This document shows, piece by piece, positions 10,701-20,371 of a stretch of 36,306 nt of DNA. The stretch's first letter is position 1. The number at the start of each line of letters is the position of its first letter. The DNA comes from Saccoglossus kowalevskii (taxonomy: Eukaryota; Hemichordata; Enteropneusta; Harrimaniidae): the NCBI RefSeq assembly GCF_000003605.2, contig NW_003128868.1, positions 24,735 to 61,040 of the forward strand, in the 5' to 3' direction. The notes beneath the pieces are model-generated. The model saw nothing but the letters and a program-made list of their open reading frames with translations, made no database searches and was not told the DNA's origin. A program made the position numbers and the translations under genes.

Positions 10701-13700
10701 AACATGGGATATGAAATGTCCCAGTATATAGCATGGTAGACAACTCAACTCAATCTGGGATAGAGAGGGTTTACCGAAGCCCTAGCTAACGTACAGTCGA
10801 AGTAAAACCTCGACTTCTTTGTTGTCACCTGGTGGTTACTACGTTGTAGTATTCCGTAGCTTATAAATGCACCAATCAACGCGCCTCCTTTCAATTACAC
10901 GGGCCAATCATTCTACTTTTAGAAGCAGACGTTCAAATAGTGGCCTCGTCAGTGTATTTTGCATGAGTATGTTTAGAATATAACGGAAAATACTATCATG
11001 TATGGCGGACAAGAAGAATGTAAGAAACATCACAATACGACATTGGGCCATTCCAGTTAATATCTGCACCCCTCTGTTGATGTGGTTGGATTTTCAGCAC
11101 TGTATGATGGGGAAAATACCCCGGAATTCCAACTGTATATGGAGAAACAGAATCTGGAAATCCAGACGAGTATGAAAAAAAAAAATTCTGGAAAAAAATC
11201 TAGGCAGTTATGGCTACTAAATAAAATATGGCCTAGTTTATCTCGCCACATACTGGTTGATGAGGTTGGATTTCCAACAGTATGATTCTGACTGTATATG
11301 GTAAAAAAAATTGGGCCAGTATGAAATAGTTATTACTGAAATTAGATAAGGATGGTGGCACGAATGAGCTTACCAACACCGTGAATCAGGACTAGATTGG
11401 ATTTCCATATCAAATATATAATTTTGAACTTGGTAAATTAGCATATGATGAGAGTTATATTTGGAAATCCTACTCTGTATGGTGGCACAATGGAACTCAT
11501 CAACACCATAAGTAGGAACTATAGTTTTGGATTTCCATTACTGTATGGTGAATGGTGATTTGGAAATAAAACTTTGTATGACTTATACACCCATGGAAAT
11601 TATACCCTGTATGAAGTAAACACACAAGCTCATCAACAGGGGGTGCAGATATAAACTGGAATGGCCCATTTGTGGTAAATTAAATAAAATAAATATAAAT
11701 TACCACAAATGTCGTACTGTGATGTTTTTTTTTTTTTTTTTTTTTTTTTTTTGAATGTGACAAGACCGTGAATAAAGCATCGTTCAAAAGTTGATATGTA
11801 ACGAGATTCACGAATCTTTTGGTAGAAGCCCGATACATCTGTATTCTGGAAAGAAATTAAGTTATCTTGGTCACTGAGTGCTAACTCACTCTAAGTTCAC
11901 CATTATGCCAGCAATTCAATACATTTGTTGGAAGATTAATTAATTCTAAATTATATAAAATAAAAAATCGAAAAAAAAACAGGTAAAGACGCGATATTTC
12001 ACACAGTACGAAAATAAAAATACATAATATATTTCGAAATTTGAGCTATATTTTATCGGTGTCTACGTTTTTTTTTTATGTCAATACTTATTAATTTTAG
12101 CACCACGCTCATAATATCATCGATGACAGACGAGAATTGTGCGGTTGCGGGCATACTAGTAACATAACTTCTCTTAAAATTAAACCAAATTAATCACAAC
12201 TCATCCGGCCAGTAAGCATCTTGTTTAAAAAACTATGCGGCAAGTTGTGTGAAATAGCACTGCGTATTGTCAAAGCGGAAGTGACGTATCAACTGTTTCT
12301 CTAGGGGAATAGTCAAGGGGTCAACCAAAGTTCGTGTTATGGTTGTGGACAAGAGAGACTATATAAAGACCACATGTTGCGCCACCCAACAAATGCGCCT
12401 GAATTAAGTTCGAATTTAAAAAACATGTGACCCACTTCAGATATACAGAAGTTGCAGCGTCGTACTCTTACAGTTCAACACGATCTTACGCCCTCTGAAT
12501 TCACGTAACCTCTGATCATAACGTATCAATGCATCGTTACGTCACGACTGGAACATACTGTATATTACCATCTGTTAGAGGGTCTATGGTATTACGAATC
12601 ATTTGAATGACACGTACATTCGAACTAGTCGCCAAGGAAGCTTTACTGTGTCAATCATTCGTCACTAAAGGGGGCAGTAGTTAGACAGTATATGTATATA
12701 TAGGTTTCACGTCACAATTATGCTGTTCACGCTTTAGTGAATCGTTAAAAATGCCCTCACACTTCAACAATTAGTCTCTAGAGTCCTTGCAGCTTGATGT
12801 ATGGTCGCAATCATCAAGGACGAGAGTCGTTACGTCGAAGAACAAACACAATCAATGCTCAACCTTCGCCAATCCGAACTACTTCGGTGTGTAACTTGAA
12901 TTATTGACTCCATAAATCAGGGTCACGTGATGGTTACGGCAATCTACGACAAATAAGTCGCATATTCGGCGTTCTCGATAATTTCAACTTATAGACCATG
13001 CTATAACCAGGTTACGACAATTCTAGAACGCCCATTGGCCAATTAAAGACAACCGGGTTACAAATTACACAATACAACACGTAACACCATATCCACGGAC
13101 CAACAAGGGGGTTATTGACTGGTGTTCTGTCTGGAGAGCAACTGCGTGCACACAACGAAACAACCTGTATCGCTCAGCTAAACGGAAACTTGGTACTCCA
13201 CAATCTGTGTATACACATATCCGTGTGTATAATTTTACAGTAACCGTGTTGTTATGCAACTTGAATATTACGAAAATAAACACTGAGTAAATGTCACGGA
13301 GAATGAACTGAAATAGTAGCGGATCTCTTAGTGACACTAAGTGGTGATGGAAGTAAATTGCGAGCAACATTCGGTGAGCGTCCCAAAGTTCTTGATACAC
13401 TTGCATGTGCACGTGAAAGGACCCCTCTCAACTTCAAATGGTCAACCCTTAATCTGTGTAAAGAGATTATTTTGCTCAGACAGTCATTTCGGTAAACAAC
13501 AAGGAATAATTAAGTCTCCGTGGTCAGCCAAATACTGGCACCGCTGGGGATTTGCAGCTTTCATTCGAATTTCCACAGTTTCTGAAGCTGGAATGTAACT
13601 AATTGATTGCCTGATTACGTAATATTAGTATGCCCTTTGACTTCCTCGCCTTGCATGTCCGTGTTATGAACATAATATGATGGCTAAGGTTTCTATGATA

Positions 13701-16700
13701 GACACGATGACTAGATAGCTAGATACTGTGGACATGCCATATAGAAGCGCTATCCATACAGACTACGTGATTAAGACCTCTCTCACTTCAGCATTTTAGG
13801 ACTAAGAGTCCTCTTGTTTTCAGAACTGTGTACAACTAATCCTCTTTTGTGAAAATGTGGACTTTTTTTCTCATAAAATGTAAAATTTAGAACCTGTATT
13901 AAAAGCTACTATGGAACATTCGCATACTTGTTGGGAATAGGATGATCAAACTGATTTTACGGCATTGTGGCAAAAATCAAAATCTAACCCTGTGACTAAT
14001 TTCACTATTGCAGTATGTATAACCCAGTCCAGAATATTTCGTTGTATATAAAGTATTTCAGCACGGTAGCCTAACTGTGTGGTTTATTGTCCATTTTCGA
14101 CTTGCTTTTTCGTATTTGTACATTAACCAATCAATAAAAAACAATCCATAAACCAACCTCAATTACAGAAAAAACGTGTCGATTTAATTGATTATAAATC
14201 AACATTGATGTAATTTGAGTAGACATGTATTCAATGGAATTTATCAGACAGACAAGTGGGATATCAAAGGAATGTCTGAGTGGCCACATGCTTGACTGGC
14301 CGTATTATAACGGCTAGACTGGCGTAGTTCATTTTAATCCTATTTCAAATGTCACATTGGAATTCAGCAGACGGAACACTGATACGAATTGAACTTTGCA
14401 TGTTCTTGTACTCAATGCATTTCTATTGAGATTGACAAATGCGTCGATGTCAATAACAGTTTTATGATTGTATCTTTATCCGAGAGCATTTTTGTGGGCC
14501 TATAACAGTAACAGTTCGGGTAGTAAGTAAGCACATTGTTTCAATGAAACGGTAGGATGTGATAAGAGATGGAAGGAGTCGTTGACTAGAGAATGTGGGA
14601 TTCCAATTCGATAGGATCGTGTGGGGATGCGTCTGGCATGAATGAAGGTGGTATAGGATGATAAGATGAAAACACGATTGGATAATGAGATTGATGGGTG
14701 GAGGGATGCGGGGATGTAGGTGGGGTGATGGGATAAGAATACGAGTGAAGTGTAGTGGGTGGTGGGATGAGAACAAGATAGGATCGTTTTATTTGGATGA
14801 ACATGCAATAGGATAGTTGGATGGATGGGTTGGTAGGATGAAAATACCATGGAATAGTGGGTGGATGGGTTGGTCACGTTGGGATGAAAATACAATGGGG
14901 TTAGTGGGTGGGTAGATTGGTTGGCGGGATGAAAATATAATGGGATAGTGTGTGGATGGCCTGGTTGGTTGGATGGAAACACCATAGAATATTGGAGTCG
15001 ATGGGTTGAGATAAAATTAAATATTGGGATGGATGGATGGGTTGGTGGGATGAGAATACAACGGGATCTTTTTGACCAAATGTAGTATCCTCAACCTTGA
15101 TTTTTTTGGATACAATTTTCAACTGACTGCGGAACACTCACACCAAAAATCTAGATGAGTAACCCGCGCTAACTTCCCCCTAAAACCATCCACAATGAGT
15201 GCAGATTCTGAGATTGCATGTTATAATGAATTTTGTATTCCGACAATGTATATCAGTGACAAATACCTTTGATTTAGATTAAAATAAGAATACACCAAAG
15301 TAAGTACATTGCCCAGGGTTTAGTGACTGGCGTCCTATTCAAAGTGTATAACGTATGGAACATGTGTCAAATGAATTGTCTATTTACAAAATTTCTGGAA
15401 ATGTGTGTCATTTATCGATATTATCACGAGATGCCCCAAGAGACAGGTCAACACAGTCTGGTATCCTGGGTCTAGTACACAAATGATATCCGATATGAAA
15501 TGCCATACATTTTTAAATCTTGCATTATCGAAATAAACGTAAATTAATTGTCGTGGAGTAGAGAAATAACATTCACACAACCAATGTGCGATGTTGAGTA
15601 GAGAACAGTTCGATAATAAAGTACTTAATCAGTTTAATAAAACATTTTACGCCTTCATTCTGAATAAAATGTATGATTTGCGACAGAAAAGTGGTCCTTT
15701 TAAAGATGTGAAAAGCATAGTAACAATAAATGACAGTGATGTTAGGAAAACACTTTGAGTATAATGGTAATTAATGTTTCTTTCCCAGCTATATACGAAA
15801 ACAGAACGTTGTTTCTTAGATTTATCATGTGCGCCATTTTTGGTCACTATAATAATATTACTGTGCACAACGTAGTCTGCGATAAAATTGGATTCACGTT
15901 TTTACTGAATTTATACATTAATAAATAGTTCGGTTGTCACATACATGTTTTTCTATTTTTTGTAGTGCGTTTCCAGGTGTAACAATTCGGGGAAAAAAAT
16001 GACCGTGCGTAGAGAGGTAATTGACCACAAAATTGAAGGCTGCTTGTGGCAGGGGTACTATTGCGTAAAACACAAAAGGGAAATTGATTGAGTAGGTCAT
16101 CTTTGTTTTCACTGCGCATGTCACAAACTCTATATTTAGAAACTAGATCATTGTCACAGTTTAATTGAATTATATGCAAATAAAATTATTTTCAGAAAAT
16201 ATGAAGGTATATATTTTGATGGCTGAAATAATGCCAACTGTATTTCCACATAGCGCAGTAAATAAACACAACCTTTCCCACGCAAGGATCGTTGATATAA
16301 TTAATATTCATTAAACTGGTTATTTCCATATAGAATATTTCGTGTCTTAATTTCTCTGTCCACGTATGTAAATCTGCTCTACAAACTCATCGTTTAGTAT
16401 CGAGCACTCTCACCTGGAATAATCGACTACCTTCCTATATACAATGTATATATATATATATATATATATATATGCATTGTTTCATTGCTTCATCCACTCC
16501 GATGGTTGACATTATCCCTCAAACAGGGCGTATTCACCATCTAGGCATTTTTGTATTTTAATGCTTTTATTAATATATATTTGACCAGTGCTTAATAAGT
16601 TCTAACCGTATTCAATTATTAACAACACATCATTATATATTTTGTGCACGTAGCCCAGCAAATAAGACTTCGACGTACGTTTGATCTTTTACGCTGAGAA

Positions 16701-18958
16701 CAAATGTTTAATTAATAAACATACTAAATGTTTCTCAAGAAAAATAATATGGTAGGTGTGAGCAGATATATTTATTATACATGGTGGCATTGTCATTTCC
16801 TAGACATCCACGTTTACCCACCAGAATAGACTTATTTAAAAGGACGGTGGTCGTCGTGCAGCGCGTGTTCGAATTTCATGTAAACAATGTATTTTACACG
16901 CGTTGTATACGTTGCCGTGAGTCCCATATCGAACAGGACGCGACTAAAACCACCGCCCTTTAAATAGGTCTATTCTGTGGGTAAACATGGATGTCCGGAA
17001 AATTAAAATATATAACCATAATCTCAAACTGTCCCGAGCTATAGTCATACGTAATGTTGGATTAAAGGGGTTGCCGATCCCTGGGATTACATCTTTTTAT
17101 TATCAAGTTTACAATATTATTTTTAGTTTCAATCTGATGAGGAAACATTTAAAGATTTGATTCAAATTCAAATTTGAACCAAATTAAACTTTCATAAAAT
17201 AACCCGCGACTGTGACGTCATTGCATATTGCTGATTGGACAGTGACAAATTGAATTCACAATCTGGGTGGAACTATATGGTTAATGGGTAATGCTCATTG
17301 TGTGGAGGTGCCGAGTCATGAGGTGGGACAGCGAAATCGTATTGTAAGGCAAGGGAGTTCACACTCCGAGTCGGATATCATAAAGAAGGACAACTCATGC
17401 CAGGTCCTCCTTTCCTTCTTCGCACTCGTAAGCTATGACACACCTGTATTTGACTCAGAGACCCGGATGTCGTCTATACCGGGTATTCCGCCCAATGAGG
17501 TTCAATAACCGCGGAATGTTGGCGTTATGATGGTGCTATTTTGCAACACAATAGTCACGGACAGGTTAAATACCGTGTGACTCATTCTGAGCAGTTCCGC
17601 GCATGCGCAGGTATTCTCCGGTGTTGACTGACCCCCATCAACCACAGTTTTCTGAGCATTCAGGTTGGACACAAAGAAGCGCGTGTCATTGGCTGGCCTA
17701 ATTGAGCCGTGTATTACAAAATAGATCCGCACGTAATACAACAGTGCGGGTGCGTACTGAATAAAAATAAGACGAACTGCCCGTCTCATCAAACACATGA
17801 AATGTAAATATTAGCCGTATTCAAATTAACATAAGAAATCGGCATGGTCGCTCGTAGGATTCGCGGTCATCATAACGAAAGAAAAAATACCTGCTAATAA
17901 ATATTTGACGCAAATCAGTTTATTGCAGATGTTGAATTTTTAACGAAAAAATCTGCATGATTTACTCGCTGCTTCGACTCACTCTGTGCGAACATAACAG
18001 TGAATATTGTGCTCTCTATTAACTCATTATAAATTCTAAAATGGCGGATCAGTGCAGACTGTCAACAGTGAATATTTGCCATAATACAATTACAATTTCA
18101 TACATTTGAGTTTAATCAATTTGACGTTTGACGTCGAGGCGGGTTTATCGAGGCGCTAGGTGGTGTAGGTAGCAAACAATCTGTGTCATAAGCAATCAGT
18201 GACCATGACATCGCACGTTTTTTTTTCTATTTGAATGGCGATCATGACAATTCAACGGATTTGACATAAAACAAATATCATGGAGTGAAATCGAATCGCC
18301 ACTTAGAGCAATTTCAGGGACTGGTTCTTCGAGTCCGTGGAAATTGTCGTAAGAAATTCAACGATTGAGATCGGTAATACGTTACTGTCCCACAAATTAG
18401 CCGATCGACGCCCGCGTAACACGGTAGTACCAAACTCATAGTACATCGTATAGTCAACGCCTAAGACACTGCCTCAGTATTGTGGTTCGCTGCTGAGACG
18501 GCATTGCTTATGCATGTATTCATAGCCGAGAAGTCGACCTGACAGGGGAAACACTGTGGTGTTCATTGCTATAAAAGCTGGTGGCTGCAATGTCATTCAA
18601 AATACCGTTCTATAGAAAGGCGTGCTTTGTTAATGGGTGCGGCTGGGTCTTAGGCTGTGATATAGTACGCCGGTGCTGTTTAGCATGTCAGATAACACTT
18701 ATCTGTTTTTAGTCGACGTTGATATCAGTACGAAAATACCCACTGCATATAGTCGCGATTAACAGTCGAGATATGTATATATATAAAGGTTGAGTTTACG
18801 CAGAGTCCCGGTAACGCGGATTCCGTCCGTGCTTTCACGGTAGTCTCCCCGACACAGTCAATATCCACCTAACGTTTCCACAGTGCACTAGCTCTCATGA
18901 CTACGAAACAACACGAATTCATGCCATAACTCACCTTCACGAAAAGTTCAATATCCAT
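7606..18958 (-). CDS. CLIC: Chloride intracellular channel (CLIC) protein, four coding exons
   Basis: Exons in transcript order: 18935-18958, 10196-10494, 9237-9426 and 7606-7755. The junction phases (0, 2, 0) agree exactly, giving 663 bp and 220 residues. The N-terminal thioredoxin-like half has ELFVK at residues 4-8, the CPFS redox motif at 19-22 and the cis-proline in KVPVL at 58-62. The helical half carries LDGDTLKLPDCNILPKL at 144-160, followed by DFEIP at 172-176 and an acidic C-terminal helix. CLICs are GST-fold proteins that exist in soluble form, with glutaredoxin-like activity, and in a membrane-associated form; the segment after CPFS is the known putative membrane-spanning stretch. 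At 220 residues this is shorter than vertebrate CLIC1 (about 240), because the loop before the LDG motif is short. I cannot assign a paralogue number. The start chosen gives the typical IELFVK beginning; the frame upstream is open for a while, so a longer N terminus is possible. Confidence 0.93.
8640..8850. mobile_element. MITE family A, copy 2 (in CLIC intron 3)
   Basis: Aligns along its full length with the copy at 3331-3543: TACTGCAAAATACTTG at the left, then TTTTCGCTTGGAATTAATTT. The conserved centre reads TTTTTTCCTATATTTTACAT, and the right arm is TCAGCGAAAATTAATTCCAT. The right terminus has decayed. Similar length and no coding capacity. Confidence 0.8.
8862..8990. repeat. Diverged palindromic repeat related to the 16.8-kb MITE core
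   Basis: Contains GTGCGTTCGAAATTCGTGTA followed by AACAA, and CACGTTGCATACGTCGCACG followed by GGACCTACGTCGAACATGACGCG. The same series of motifs occurs in the core of the element at 16795-17004, with about the same spacing. The two ends are partly inverted (GACAGTAGTCACGAA against GCGACTGTGATGAC). Probably an old copy of the same family that has lost its outer arms. Confidence 0.6.
9237..9426 (-). CDS. CLIC: CLIC exon 3 (GST C-like domain)
   Basis: A 190-bp exon from acceptor TTGCAG|AGTG to donor AAG|GTAAAT. It completes the split alanine codon of exon 2 and encodes VLKNRDASAEVHLKNALL through the LDGDTLKLPDCNILPKL signature to AAKHFK. Codons upstream of the acceptor belong to the intron. 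Confidence 0.92.
9471..9988. mobile_element. MITE with ~38-bp inverted ends inside CLIC intron 2
   Basis: The left end, AGGGATGACGCCAAAAGATC then GATGTCGGATAAACAACTTA, is the inverted match of the right end, TAAGTTTTTTATCCGACATC then GATTTTTTGACGTCGTCCCT (9949-9988). Just inside each end lies a G-run block: GGGGGTGGGGGTGGGGGG near 9523-9540 and GGGGGGTGGGGGG near 9911-9923. The arms do not pair through these blocks, because both read as G on the same strand. The element fills most of the 769-bp intron. Confidence 0.75.
10196..10494 (-). CDS. CLIC: CLIC exon 2 (thioredoxin-like domain)
   Basis: A 299-bp exon bounded by acceptor CTGTAG|GCGG and donor GC|GTAAGT. It encodes AGTDGKSLGDCPFSHR and onward, through KVPVL and DDSTAIAEYLE to LFHKFA. 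The exon includes coding sequence upstream of the first internal methionine, up to the acceptor. The catalytic-type cysteine of CPFS is kept, as in vertebrate CLICs. Confidence 0.93.
11025..11727. mobile_element. ~700-bp element with terminal inverted repeats in CLIC intron 1
   Basis: The left end has AAACATCACAATACGACATT then GGGCCATTCCAGTTAATATC and TGCACCC. The right end, read in reverse complement, has ACATCACAGTACGACATTTG and, after a hairpin insertion, GGGCCATTCCAGTTTATATC and TGCACCC. The hairpin at 11667-11711 (CATTTGTGGTAA against TTACCACAAATG) is found only in the right arm. The interior is made of degenerate units based on GGTTGGATTTCC and CTGTATGG, some of them inverted. The open frames in it have no recognisable product. 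Confidence 0.8.
11725..11752. repeat. Poly-T tract (28 bases)
   Basis: An uninterrupted run of 28 T abuts the right end of the inverted-repeat element. It could be a homopolymer expansion at the insertion site or the poly-A tail of a retroposed sequence read on the minus strand; no target duplication was found to decide. Confidence 0.9.
11753..14629. other. CLIC intron 1, part with no recognised feature
   Basis: Apart from overlapping short frames on both strands at 13065-13598, which show no family similarity, I see no gene or repeat. This belongs to the long first intron of the minus-strand CLIC gene. Confidence 0.5.
14630..15065. repeat. Degenerate minisatellite, ~40-bp period
   Basis: Repeats of the form GGGATGAAAATACAATGGGA followed by TAGTGGGTGGATGGGTTGGT recur with substitutions and indels across this segment. 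The pronounced purine skew leaves long minus-strand frames open that are rich in His, Pro and Thr; these are by-products of the repeat rather than genes. Confidence 0.85.
15066..16794. other. CLIC intron 1, AT-rich with a TA microsatellite
   Basis: The only clear structure is a TA dinucleotide run at about 16447-16473, flanked by CAATG and CATTG. No gene was recognised in the rest. Confidence 0.6.
16795..17004. mobile_element. 210-bp palindromic MITE in CLIC intron 1
   Basis: The left arm, AGACATCCACGTTTACCCAC then CAGAATAGACTTATTTAAAA, is mirrored by the right arm, TTTAAATAGGTCTATTCTGT then GGGTAAACATGGATGTCC. Each arm is about 55 bp with few mismatches. The GC-rich core carries GTTCGAATTTCATGTAAACA and CGTTGTATACGTTGCC, also found in the diverged copy at 8862-8990. 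The ORF spanning it is incidental. Confidence 0.85.
17005..18934. other. CLIC intron 1, 5' part, nothing further recognised
   Basis: CpG content rises here compared with the intron interior, as often near an animal promoter. A frame starting MGNAHCVEV at 17284 and a minus-strand frame at 17502-17798 have no recognisable domains or convincing splice sites. Confidence 0.45.
18935..18958 (-). CDS. CLIC: CLIC exon 1 (start codon)
   Basis: Encodes MDIELFVK and ends AAG|GTGAGT, a strong donor in phase 0. Placing the first intron directly after the ELFVK motif matches what I recall of vertebrate CLIC genes. It joins in frame to AGTDG at the start of exon 2, across an 8.4-kb intron. It was found by searching for the expected motif, because it is far too short to appear as an ORF. 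Confidence 0.85.
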
Positions 18959-19333
18959 TTTTTCGCGTATGATCAACTGAAAGTGGTATATTCGGCCGAC
19001 AGTTTCAGTTAGGCCTGTGGTAACGTGTACTACTAGGTCAAGCGTTCACTGAATCGCATCGCTTCATTTAGACCAGCCTCGATGTGACGCACGCTAATGA
19101 ATAAATAAATTCCCTTTCACTCGTTCAAAATGGCGGAAGAATTGAAAGGCAGAATCGCAAGGGCATTCATTCGTCCGTAAATAATGTATTGCACCTTCAA
19201 TTCAAGTGTAAGAATAATTGTGGATTTTTAAGCACACACTGTCAAGATATATTCATCGAATTGTTTAAATATTAGCGAAGCGGTATTTTCATTAAATTGA
19301 ATAATTATGCACTTTATTTATAATACACGTACA

Positions 19334-19378
19334 ATGACTACACAAGTGAAAGCATGGACTGATCGAGATGTATGCAAG
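19334..19378 (+). CDS. Possible first coding exon of a divergent gene (SAM-like start)
   Basis: An ATG opens 15 codons, MTTQVKAWTDRDVCK, which end exactly at a consensus donor AAG|GTAAGT in phase 0. The W-T-x-x-D-V-C pattern resembles the start of a SAM domain (W-x-x-x-D-V-x-x-W-L), whose next residues would lie in exon 2. It begins 376 bp from the CLIC start codon on the opposite strand, so the two could share a promoter. I did not find a following exon, so this may be a chance match. Confidence 0.28.
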
Positions 19379-20371
19379 GTAAGTATCCTATAAAACTGAA
19401 GAATATTGTTCGCCATAAAATTGCAGAAGTGATTTTCATTTATACGACGCAAACACAGTAGCCTAGTTATGATTGTGTTCTTGGAAAGTGTACAATGTCC
19501 TGCTATGTGTTGCAGCCGTATGATTTGATATCGGGTGAGTAAAAAATAATAGCAACGAAATTGACAGTTGCGTCACAGTTTATTTCTGCGAAGGTGACGA
19601 GTATTTGCGTGAAAACATTCTGAGCTTTTCCACGTTGAACAACAAATATTAGAAGTACACTGTAAAACACTGGGTGTTTGATACTGATACTAACGGAAAT
19701 GTTCAAACCGTTTTCAAGTTATAGCGGAAACAGCTTTTAACGTGTCGTGTTACATCCAAAGAAATAACAAACATGTGTAGTACTCTGGGTGGCCGTGAAT
19801 AGGGACTTGTATTTTTGTAAAGTAAAAACACCTACAAGGGGTTGTAAGTGGAATTCCTCGGGGTATTAATTCATGGTTTCATTATGATGAAATAAAAACG
19901 AAAATGACGAAATTTATTGGCTTTATATACTGATTACTGGTGGCGCTATTATGAATCCGATACGAATACAGAACATATGGCATAACATGAAAAAGACTGG
20001 TGATTACTGCCGAACTTAAATATGTTTAGAAGGTAATAATGATATTGGTGATAAAATCAAAAAAAAAAAATTACGTAATGTCGTAAAGCATGATATAATA
20101 GTCTAGAGTTTTCTTGATCTTTTTATAATACTGCCCTCCACTACGCCCTCAATATTTGACTCCCGGCATTGTCGCTGCGCATAACGATGTCGCTGCAACG
20201 TAGACGAGGGCACAATGCACCACTGGGCAACACGGTGATGTAAAGTGTAAAATAACACCAGCGCCACTCACTATTATGAGTCGTAAAGATCATTGTACAG
20301 TATTATTATGATTATGTAACTTGGTACAACTTATTTTAGTTTATTCCCGAAATAAATCCAGGTCCATCCAC
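19379..20371. other. Spacer, no gene recognised
   Basis: AT-rich sequence between the possible divergent exon and the foldback element. Its short open frames show no family similarity. Confidence 0.5.

Noticed and set aside
13065-13598. Two overlapping ORFs on opposite strands in CLIC intron 1
   Set aside because: Neither shows a domain or exon boundaries, and both fall within a well-supported intron.
14462-15137. Stacked minus-strand frames rich in His, Pro and Thr
   Set aside because: They follow the degenerate ~40-bp minisatellite; purine skew keeps several frames open at once.
17284-17508. ORF beginning MGNAHC, reminiscent of an N-myristoylation signal
   Set aside because: No domain after the start and no clear donor; a short MGN start is common by chance.
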